NCBI RefSeq assembly: GCF_900460345.1
Contig: NZ_UHHW01000002.1
Location: forward strand, 1,054,001-1,118,000
Length of the DNA: 64,000 bases
Direction of reading: 5' to 3'
Source of the DNA: Trueperella pyogenes
Lineage (GTDB): Bacteria; Actinomycetota; Actinomycetes; Actinomycetales; Actinomycetaceae
In this document: piece by piece, positions 57,389-64,000 of the stretch
Position numbering within the stretch: position 1 is the first letter of the stretch
How the letters are laid out: each line of letters starts with the position of its first letter
Made by a program: the position numbers and the translations under genes
Notes under the pieces: generated by a model
The model's input: the letters and a program-made list of their open reading frames with translations, nothing else
What the model was told of the DNA's origin: nothing
Database searches by the model: none

Positions 57389-58150
57389 TTAGTCGTCCTC
57401 AGCCTCCAGCTGAGCCGCAATCTCAGGAGAAATATCGACGTTGGAGTAGACGGCCTGGATATCATCGACGTCGTCGATCGCATCGATCAGTTTCATCACC
57501 TTGCGCGCGGTTTCAAGATCAACCGCGACCTTCATCGAAGGGACAAACTGAACTTCGGCCGAATTGTAGTCCACACCCGCCGATTGCAGCGCCTTGCGCA
57601 CCTCCACCACGTCGTTCGGCTCGGAGAGAATCTCGAAGATCTCACCGTAGTTCGAGATCTCCTCGGCGCCCGCATCCAGGACGGCCATGAGAAGTTCATC
57701 TTCATCATTGCCCTCTGTGGGTACTTCCACGACGCCCTTGCGCGAGAACATATAGGCCACCGAACCGGGATCGGCGAGCGTGCCGCCGTTGCGGGTCAGC
57801 GCCACACGCACGTCGGAGGCGGCGCGGTTGCGGTTATCGGTCAAGCACTCGAGCAAGAGCGCGACGCCGCCCGGACCGTAGCCTTCGTAGGTGATGGACT
57901 CGTAGTTGACGGCGTCGCCGCCTTCTCCAGAACCGCGTTTGACGGCGCGGTTGATGTTATCGGCCGGAACGGAGTTCTTTTTCGCCTTTTGGATGGCGTC
58001 GTACAAGGTGGGGTTCCCGTCAGGATCGCCGCCACCGGTACGCGCTGCCACTTCAATATTCTTGATGAGGCGTGCAAAGAGCTTGCCGCGCTTGGCATCG
58101 ATCGCGGCTTTCTTATGTTTGGTAGTTGCCCACTTGGAATGTCCTGACAC
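57389..58150 (-). CDS. yebC: YebC/PmpR-family regulatory protein
   Basis: 253 residues: [20 protein letters not shown] at the N-terminus, [20 protein letters not shown] and [13 protein letters not shown] in the middle are family signatures. Members act as transcription regulators or, as recently shown for some, in relieving translation stalling at prolines. First gene of yebC-ruvC-ruvA-ruvB. Which role applies here is unknown. Confidence 0.96.
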   Translation of the reverse strand: MSGHSKWATTKHKKAAIDAKRGKLFARLIKNIEVAARTGGGDPDGNPTLYDAIQKAKKNSVPADNINRAVKRGSGEGGDAVNYESITYEGYGPGGVALLLECLTDNRNRAASDVRVALTRNGGTLADPGSVAYMFSRKGVVEVPTEGNDEDELLMAVLDAGAEEISNYGEIFEILSEPNDVVEVRKALQSAGVDYNSAEVQFVPSMKVAVDLETARKVMKLIDAIDDVDDIQAVYSNVDISPEIAAQLEAEDD

Positions 58151-58199
58151 GTAACTTCCTTTCGATTAAGTACGCCGATATTGTACAGCCCGCGAAGGA

Positions 58200-58748
58200 T
58201 TATTCTTCAATGGTGCGGATAACCTTTCCATCCCAGCCAACTCGCCATGCTCGAGCCATCTCCACCAGGCCCACTGGGAAGACGAGTGCCCCGGCGGTTT
58301 CAGCGGCAGCGAGGTCGTCCAGATCCCACCAACGCATGTCGTCCAGCAATTCCTTTTCCAGCTCGGTTAGCGTGGCACCGAGGCGCTGGTCGATGCGTTT
58401 TTCTTCCTTATCGGTGACACGGAGGATAAAGAAAAGCTCATCTTGTTTGCGAGTCTCGTGATAAAAGTGGAACGTGGAGCGGCGATCGAGGACCGGTCCG
58501 GTCAGCCTATCCGGTGCTACTTTTAGTCCGGTCTCCTCAGCGAGCTCACGGACGGCACCCTCAACAGCGCTTTCCCCAGGTTCTAGGCCTCCACCTGGAG
58601 TAAACCACCAACGGTAATCGGGCTTATCGAGATCATGGCCGAGGATGAGCAGAATATGGCCGTGCGAGTTAAAGACGACGCAGCGCCCGGCGCTTCGGTG
58701 CGGGAAACCGTCGTCGTCGATGGGCCACTCGTGTGCCGGGAAAGTCAT
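58200..58748 (-). CDS. NUDIX hydrolase
   Basis: 182 residues from ATG 58748 (MTFPAHEWPIDDDGF). The Nudix box is complete: GLEPGESAVEGAVRELAEE then TGLKV. Substrate unknown; the family splits nucleoside diphosphates linked to X. It follows the membrane protein gene by 14 bases in the PIM cluster. In mycobacteria the gene in this place combines a membrane part and a Nudix part; here they are separate genes (inference). Confidence 0.9.
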   Translation of the reverse strand: MTFPAHEWPIDDDGFPHRSAGRCVVFNSHGHILLILGHDLDKPDYRWWFTPGGGLEPGESAVEGAVRELAEETGLKVAPDRLTGPVLDRRSTFHFYHETRKQDELFFILRVTDKEEKRIDQRLGATLTELEKELLDDMRWWDLDDLAAAETAGALVFPVGLVEMARAWRVGWDGKVIRTIEE

Positions 58749-58762
58749 GGATTCAGACAATG

Positions 58763-59332
58763 TTAGCGGTCCTCGCGGTCGTCGAGGTTGACCATCTGGG
58801 GTTCGGGGGCGTGCCCCTGCAAGTGGAGCAGACGGACAAGCGGATTTTTGCGCACTCGACGCGCCTGGGCGACGTGGTTGTTGTGGAAACGGCGAGTCAT
58901 CTGGACTGCGACTCGTGCGCGCTCGAGATCTTCCATACCGCTGCCGCACTCGAGCTGATCGACCGAGTGACGCAATGCGCGACTCAATTCAGACTCGAGG
59001 CTCAACCGGTCCGGCGGATCGCTTTCGCGCCCGGCGAGCACTGCGTCGTCGCCAATCGAGATGGCGTCCAAGCCGTCATCGACGATGGGATACACCGAGG
59101 CCGCGATCGCTTCGATGGCGAGGTCAGCGAGCACAATCGAGCTAGCCGCATCGAGCGCTCCAGATTGTGCCACGTGGAGTGCCGCCTGCGCGCGGTCCGT
59201 AAGCGCACGCTCAAGCGCCACACGCGACTTCATGACGTTCTTATGGATGCGATCCAGTGAACGCGCGAGAAAAGAGGCGACGACGCCGACGCCAAGCACA
59301 CCGACAGCGAGCAAAACGTACCACCAGATCAT
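58763..59332 (-). CDS. Membrane-anchored protein of the PIM cluster, unknown
   Basis: 189 residues: one N-terminal membrane helix (WWYVLLAVGVLGVGVVASFL), then a long cytoplasmic or outer helical part (RIHKNVMKSRVALERALTDR, ALRHSVDQLE) with Arg-rich end. The pattern of helices and the stretch VALERALTDRAQAALHV are LemA-like. Overlaps pimA by four bases. Role unknown, perhaps organising the lipid enzymes. Confidence 0.7.
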   Translation of the reverse strand: MIWWYVLLAVGVLGVGVVASFLARSLDRIHKNVMKSRVALERALTDRAQAALHVAQSGALDAASSIVLADLAIEAIAASVYPIVDDGLDAISIGDDAVLAGRESDPPDRLSLESELSRALRHSVDQLECGSGMEDLERARVAVQMTRRFHNNHVAQARRVRKNPLVRLLHLQGHAPEPQMVNLDDREDR

Positions 59333-60453
59333 TCTTCCACCTCGATTTTGGCGGTGCGGATCGCAGTCTCGTACACGGACAGGATGTGCGAAGCGACGGT
59401 CCCCCAGTCAAAACGCCACGCGGCCTCAGCAGCATAGCGGGAGATCTGTTCACGTCCCTCCGGGTCGTCAAGAGCCGCGTTGACCACCCTTGCGAGATCG
59501 TCCGGGTCCTCGTTACGAAAATGGACTCCAAATTCGCCGTCTGAGAGAACTGCCCGGAAGGCGGGGATGTCAGAGGCGACGACGAATGCACCCGCGCTCA
59601 TCGCCTCGACCAGAATGATGCCGAAGGACTCGCCTCCCGTATTGGGCGCAACGTAGGCATCTGCGCTGCCCAAGAGCAAGGCTTTGTCCTTGTCAGAGAC
59701 CGGCCCAAGAAACTGAACGGCACCTGCGTGCTCGCCGAACATACGACGTGCCTCGTCCTCGTCGCCCTTACCAGCCACCAGGAGCCGTACCCCCGGATGC
59801 TTGGCGCGAATCATTCCGAATGCGTGCGCGAGCACGGGAAGTCCCTTGCGCGGCTCGTCGAGCCTGCCGAGGAAAGCGAGCGTAGGAGCCTGCGGCGTAC
59901 CCATGAAGCGCGGATCGGGTGCGTCGATCTGGAGGTCACGGACGAATACCCCATTGGGAATCACCCACGCATCGCCGCCGAGGTGCTGCACGGCCGTGCG
60001 TCGGGCCTCTGCGGAGACAGCAATGCGCGCCTGAATCTTGTCCAAGATTGGGACGATGAACGGCGCGGCCAAGGTGAGCATCCGGGAATGATCCATCGCC
60101 GTGTGGAAGGTCGAAACAACCGGACACTCGGCACTCATGAGGGCCAGCATCGACACCGACGGCGTGAAAGGCTCATGGACGTGCAGTACGTCAAACTCTC
60201 CCTCCTTGAGCCACCTGCGCACCTCACGGTTCACGCGCGGACCAAAACTCAGGCGGGCAACTGAGCCGTTATAGCGAACTGGAACGGCTGCTCCCACCGG
60301 ACAGACGAAGTCCTCAGGCGGCGTGTTCTCCGCAGGCGCAATCACTGACACGTCATGGCCGCGCGCGATGAGCTCCTTGGCCAGATCGCGAATGTGGTAT
60401 TGGACGCCGCCGTGAACGTCCCACGAGTATCCGCAGGCAATTCCGATTTTCAT
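59329..60453 (-). CDS. pimA: Phosphatidylinositol mannosyltransferase PimA
   Basis: GT4 glycosyltransferase of 374 residues that adds the first mannose from GDP-mannose to phosphatidylinositol on the inner leaflet. N-terminal YSWDVHGGVQYHIRDLA, the GT-B second half with GKGDEDEARRMFGE, NTGGESFGIILVEAMSAG and the catalytic E-x7-E pattern. Overlap with patA by four bases. Family assignment rests on both sequence and the pgsA-patA-pimA context. Confidence 0.93.
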   Translation of the reverse strand: MKIGIACGYSWDVHGGVQYHIRDLAKELIARGHDVSVIAPAENTPPEDFVCPVGAAVPVRYNGSVARLSFGPRVNREVRRWLKEGEFDVLHVHEPFTPSVSMLALMSAECPVVSTFHTAMDHSRMLTLAAPFIVPILDKIQARIAVSAEARRTAVQHLGGDAWVIPNGVFVRDLQIDAPDPRFMGTPQAPTLAFLGRLDEPRKGLPVLAHAFGMIRAKHPGVRLLVAGKGDEDEARRMFGEHAGAVQFLGPVSDKDKALLLGSADAYVAPNTGGESFGIILVEAMSAGAFVVASDIPAFRAVLSDGEFGVHFRNEDPDDLARVVNAALDDPEGREQISRYAAEAAWRFDWGTVASHILSVYETAIRTAKIEVEE

Positions 60454-61406
60454 AGTTCTTTATACCTGGCGAGCCGCTCAGGGTCGAGGTCTTCGACGAA
60501 CACCTTTTGAAGCATGTGCCAGTCCGTGACGTTGTGAGAAAGGAGCGGAAAGACTTGATCAAGCCAGCTCTGGTTCATCCTCACGATGTCGGCTGCGCGC
60601 ATTTCCGGGCTCGCATCCGGCGTGGCTTCAGGCCAGATCGGCTCACCGAAGATGATGCGAATCCCGTAGCGGGTGCCGGCTCGGCGCACGCGTACGGCGT
60701 CGTCGCCAAAGTCTTCGGTAGTGATCGAAATAGGCCACATGGGCGCACCTGTGCGTTGGGCGAGCAACGCACTGCCCACCGCCACCCGCACCGGCTTGCC
60801 TGCCAACGTGACCTCGACGCCGGAAGCGGACAGGTCTCGGTCGCACAGGAGGGTGACTAACACCGCCTCTTCATGCATCGACTTCTCAAGCTGGCTGATC
60901 GCCCCGCCACCCGTCTGATAGATCGTCAGGCCTATCGACCGGCGGAACCTGAGGAAATGCTCGGCGAGTTCCGCCGGCTTGAGCTTTTCTGCGATCGAAT
61001 GGATTGGCGCAATGTGTTTAGTGGCCCATGCGCCCGCAAGATCCCAGTTCCCCATGTGTAACAGCACGGCCGACACCGACTTGCCTGAGGCAAGGTAGCT
61101 CTTTATCGGCTCGACATTTTCAACCGACACGCGCGCATCGAGTTGTTCATCAGTCAACGAGTTGAGCCGAAAGGCCTCGTAGTAGTAGTCCATATAGGAA
61201 CGCATCGCAACTGCGCTACGACGCCGTGCCGCCAGCTGCCCAGTCACGGGAACAATCCGGTTGAGATTGGCTCGCAGCTGCCTGGCACCAGCGATGTTCG
61301 ACAAGCCGGCCATTCTTCCGACGAGGCGGAAAACGCCTCGTCCCACCCTCTCGGGCAGAACGTCAACGAGCCAGGAAGCTGTGCGGAAGAGAGCCATCGT
61401 GCTCAC
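60450..61406 (-). CDS. patA: Phosphatidylinositol mannoside acyltransferase PatA-like
   Basis: Lysophospholipid acyltransferase of the LpxL/HtrB type, 318 residues. Catalytic HMGNWD (H-x4-D) near residue 118, RDLSASGVEVTLAGKPVRV further on. In this context it acylates mannose of PIM. Overlaps pgsA by four bases at its start and pimA at its end. Confidence 0.92.
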   Translation of the reverse strand: MSTMALFRTASWLVDVLPERVGRGVFRLVGRMAGLSNIAGARQLRANLNRIVPVTGQLAARRRSAVAMRSYMDYYYEAFRLNSLTDEQLDARVSVENVEPIKSYLASGKSVSAVLLHMGNWDLAGAWATKHIAPIHSIAEKLKPAELAEHFLRFRRSIGLTIYQTGGGAISQLEKSMHEEAVLVTLLCDRDLSASGVEVTLAGKPVRVAVGSALLAQRTGAPMWPISITTEDFGDDAVRVRRAGTRYGIRIIFGEPIWPEATPDASPEMRAADIVRMNQSWLDQVFPLLSHNVTDWHMLQKVFVEDLDPERLARYKEL

Positions 61407-62029
61407 GCGTCACCTGCCTCCTTCATCCTTTTATATACGTAGACTACGCGCTGAGCGACAGTAAAGAGGGCAGCTGCAGCGAGCAACCACAGACCGACTG
61501 CCATGAACCAGTGCGAGGCGCCAAAACCGGTAGCGAGCACGAGGATCAGGCCGAAAATCAGGCGATCGGCGCGTTCGGCAAGCCCCACCGATGCAGAGTA
61601 ACCCACGCCTTCCGCCCGCGCGCGGGCATAAGGCACGATGCCACCGATCAGACCGGCCGCAATAGCGCCCAAGACCACCGACGTCTTCATAGGCTCGTCC
61701 GCGTGGAAGAGACCCCACATCGCAAGCGCGGCAAAGATTGCACCGTCACTCAAGCGATCCATCGTCGAGTCAAGGAAAGCACCGAACTTCGTTGTGGAGT
61801 GCGTCAAGCGAGCCATCTGCCCATCCAGATTGTCGAAGATGACGAGGGCTGTGACCACAAAAGCGCCGGTGAGCAGGTAGTTCATCGGCAATAGAACAAG
61901 GGCCGCGACTGAGGAAGCCACGCCACCTACGATCGTCACGACATTAGGCGAGATCCCCAGCCGCACAAGCAGCTGAGCAATCGGCCCGAAGAGCACTGTG
62001 GCAAGCGGACGACCACTGCGAGAAAGCAT
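61403..62029 (-). CDS. pgsA: Phosphatidylinositol phosphate synthase PgsA
   Basis: CDP-alcohol phosphatidyltransferase of 208 residues, about six membrane helices. The signature D-x2-D-G-x2-A-R-x8-G-x3-D-x3-D is complete (FDNLDGQMARLTHSTTKFGA followed by FLDSTMDR). In actinobacteria the enzyme in this place makes phosphatidylinositol phosphate from CDP-DAG and inositol phosphate. It starts the PIM genes 32 bases after thrS. The HIT-family gene that stands between thrS and pgsA in mycobacteria is absent. Confidence 0.93.
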   Translation of the reverse strand: MLSRSGRPLATVLFGPIAQLLVRLGISPNVVTIVGGVASSVAALVLLPMNYLLTGAFVVTALVIFDNLDGQMARLTHSTTKFGAFLDSTMDRLSDGAIFAALAMWGLFHADEPMKTSVVLGAIAAGLIGGIVPYARARAEGVGYSASVGLAERADRLIFGLILVLATGFGASHWFMAVGLWLLAAAALFTVAQRVVYVYKRMKEAGDA

Positions 62030-62061
62030 GGTTACTCCCTATCGATTCCAGTCCCAAATTC

Positions 62062-64000
62062 CTACTGGTTCTCGTGCGCCTCAATCGCGGCGACGATGCG
62101 TTCGATAGCATCATCTACCGCAATCCCGTTATCCTGAGAGCCATCCCTCATGCGGAAAGAGACTGCGCCGGCTTCGGCGTCGTCGCCACCCGCAATGAGC
62201 GTGAAAGGAATCCTGTCCTTAGAAGCGTTACGAATTTTCTTTCCGAAGCGGTCATCCGAGGTGTCTACCTCCACACGCACGCCGCGCCTGCGGAGCTTGT
62301 CAGCCACATCGAACAGGTAGTCGTTGAAGGCCTCGGCCACGGGCACGCAACGCACCTGGACCGGGGCGAGCCAGGCCGGGAACGCACCCGCATAGTGTTC
62401 AGTGAGGACGCCGAAGAAACGCTCGATCGAGCCGAAGAGCGCACGGTGGATCATCACCGGCCGCTGACGGGTGCCATCGCTTGCTGTGTACTCGAGCTCA
62501 AAGCGCTCAGGCAAATTGAAATCGAGCTGGATGGTCGACATCTGCCACGTGCGTCCAAGCGCATCCTTAGCCTGAACCGAAATCTTCGGACCATAGAAAG
62601 CCGCACCCTCTGGATCTGGCACAAGCTCGAGACCCGACGCGGTCGCTACCTCCTCCAGGACGCGGGTTGACTCTTCCCACACGTCGTCGTCGCCGACGTA
62701 CTTTTTGGGGTTCTTCGTCGACAGCTCGAGGTAGAAGTCATCGAGACCGTAGTCCTTAAGCAGCGACAAAACGAAGTCGAGGAGCGTGGTCAGCTCCGCC
62801 TTCATCTGCGCGCGTGTGCAGTAGATATGGGCGTCATCCTGTGTGAAGCCGCGGGCACGAGTCAGCCCGTGCACGACGCCGGAGGCCTCATTGCGATACA
62901 CAGTGCCGAACTCAAACAGCCGCAGCGGGAGTTCGCGGTAGGAGCGGCCGCGCGAACGGAAAATCAGATTGTGCATCGGACAATTCATCGGCTTGAGGTA
63001 GTAGTCTTGCCCTTCCTTGACCACGTTGCCCGCCTCGTCGACGACCTCGTCCATGTGCATGCACGGATACATGCCGTCGCGGTAGAAATCGAGATGCCCC
63101 GAGATCTCGAACAGGTTGCCCTTCGTGATGTGCGGCGTGTTGACGAAGGAGTAGCCGGCCTCGACGTGACGCTTGCGCGAATATTCCTCCATCACCATCC
63201 GGATAATGCCGCCCTTCGGATGGAATACCGCCAGGCCGGAGCCGATTTCATCCGGGAAAGAGAAGAGGTCAAGTTCCGTACCCAGCTTGCGGTGATCGCG
63301 CTTTTGCGCTTCCTCAATGCGCGTCCTGTAGGCCACCAGCTCGTCTTTAGTCGGCCAGGCAGTGCCGTAGATGCGCTGGAGGGAATCGTTGGCCTGGTCG
63401 CCGCGCCAATAGGCCGCCGACGAGCGGGTCAGCGCGAAGCCGTTGCCAATCAGTTTTGTGTTCGGCAGGTGCGGGCCACGGCACAGGTCGGTCCACACCA
63501 CCTCGCCGCGGCGGTTGACGTTGTCGTACATCGTCAGCTCACTGCCGCCCACCTCAATAGAGGCACCTTCGGCGGCCTGGTCGTTGTCCGCATCCGAACC
63601 GCCCTTGAGCGAGATGAGCTCGAGCTTGTAGGGCTGATCCGAGAGCTCGGCAGCGGCGGCGGCGTCGCAAATAGCCCGACGCACAAAACGCTGGCCCTCC
63701 TTGACAATACGAGCCATGTCCTTCTCCAGCTCTTTGAGGAGCTCCGGGGTGATCGCGGGGATATTACCGAAGTCGTAATAAAACCCGTCAGTAATGAATG
63801 GGCCGATGCCGAGGTTGACCTCAGGGAACTTATTCTGCACGGCCTGAGCGAGCACGTGGGTAGCCGAATGACGCAAAATATTAAGGCCATCGGGCTCGCC
63901 GATAGATACCCCTTCGACGTTCGCCCCATCAGGAAGCGTGGTCAAATCCGTAGCCAGATCCTTCAGTTCGCCGTCCACTCGCAACGCGACGATGTCGCGG
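62062..64000 (-). CDS. thrS: Threonyl-tRNA synthetase, 5' end beyond the window
   Basis: Partial: the reading frame stays open to base 64000 and the TGS domain is cut, since [14 protein letters not shown] corresponds to about residue 40 of full proteins. Present are the editing domain ([13 protein letters not shown], zinc-like His), the class II core ([41 protein letters not shown]) and the anticodon-binding end. No damage seen in the visible part. Confidence 0.97.
   Translation of the reverse strand, partial: RDIVALRVDGELKDLATDLTTLPDGANVEGVSIGEPDGLNILRHSATHVLAQAVQNKFPEVNLGIGPFITDGFYYDFGNIPAITPELLKELEKDMARIVKEGQRFVRRAICDAAAAAELSDQPYKLELISLKGGSDADNDQAAEGASIEVGGSELTMYDNVNRRGEVVWTDLCRGPHLPNTKLIGNGFALTRSSAAYWRGDQANDSLQRIYGTAWPTKDELVAYRTRIEEAQKRDHRKLGTELDLFSFPDEIGSGLAVFHPKGGIIRMVMEEYSRKRHVEAGYSFVNTPHITKGNLFEISGHLDFYRDGMYPCMHMDEVVDEAGNVVKEGQDYYLKPMNCPMHNLIFRSRGRSYRELPLRLFEFGTVYRNEASGVVHGLTRARGFTQDDAHIYCTRAQMKAELTTLLDFVLSLLKDYGLDDFYLELSTKNPKKYVGDDDVWEESTRVLEEVATASGLELVPDPEGAAFYGPKISVQAKDALGRTWQMSTIQLDFNLPERFELEYTASDGTRQRPVMIHRALFGSIERFFGVLTEHYAGAFPAWLAPVQVRCVPVAEAFNDYLFDVADKLRRRGVRVEVDTSDDRFGKKIRNASKDRIPFTLIAGGDDAEAGAVSFRMRDGSQDNGIAVDDAIERIVAAIEAHENQ

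Noticed and set aside
57080..58147. Plus-strand open frame of 355 codons
   Set aside because: Antisense to ruvC and yebC, both clearly real.
1..64000. tRNA, rRNA and CRISPR arrays
   Set aside because: I looked in all gaps over about 100 bases for the TTCGA arm, rRNA blocks and regularly spaced repeats and found none.

Overview
The window is ordinary chromosome from a high-GC actinobacterium and is most consistent with the family Actinomycetaceae (Trueperella/Arcanobacterium-like). This rests on gene order and gene content: mihF-gmk-rpoZ-coaBC-metK-priA-fmt-rsmB-rpe, alaS-ruvX-mltG-aroE-aroC-aroKB-efp-nusB, and thrS-pgsA-patA-pimA-...-yebC-ruvCAB-yajC-secDF-apt-rel. The genus is inference. 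Almost all genes lie on the minus strand. No rRNA, tRNA, CRISPR array, phage or complete insertion sequence is visible.

Layout. 1-3.1 kb: hisG and hisE, then a two-gene riboflavin importer (RibX permease, RibY lipoprotein) behind an FMN riboswitch. 3.1-12 kb: rpe, rsmB, fmt, priA, metK, coaBC, rpoZ, gmk and mihF. 12.2-15.5 kb: decayed carB and carA, with no other pyrimidine genes around them. 15.6-24.5 kb: nusB, efp, a P1B-type metal ATPase, and the shikimate cluster (an extra kinase-like protein, fused aroK-aroB, aroC, a prepilin-peptidase-like protein, a shrunken AroE-like protein), then mltG. 24.5-30.2 kb: ruvX, alaS, a DUF948-like protein, rpsD, rarA. 30.3-40 kb: an MMPL exporter, a lipoprotein, a GNAT protein, aspS, an MFS transporter and a cold-shock-type DEAD-box helicase. 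40-48.7 kb: two copies of a short dispersed repeat, a small membrane protein, two paired membrane GTPases, hisS, a metallo-beta-lactamase-fold hydrolase, a DUF349 protein and an unknown protein. 48.6-58 kb: rel, apt, secF, secD, yajC, ruvB, ruvA, ruvC, yebC. 58-64 kb: a NUDIX protein, a membrane protein, pimA, patA, pgsA (start of phosphatidylinositol mannoside synthesis) and the 3'-most part of thrS.

How it fits together. The window shows a streamlined, probably host-associated genome. Riboflavin appears to be imported through an FMN-regulated transporter sitting where many relatives carry riboflavin synthesis genes. The carAB genes are wrecked by deletions, frameshifts and a lost start codon, and pyrR, pyrB, pyrC and pyrF are absent from their usual places, which points to pyrimidine (and possibly arginine) dependence. 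The local aroE has lost its catalytic N-terminal half. Information-processing and envelope genes are intact and tightly packed, with many 1- to 8-base start/stop overlaps.

Most interesting points: the carAB ruins; the FMN riboswitch with three successive small hairpins leading to the ribX Shine-Dalgarno; a perfect 13-bp inverted repeat around an internal rel promoter that could silence the rel start on read-through mRNA; the two-copy dispersed repeat; and the paired membrane GTPases. I found no clear new defence or biosynthetic system.
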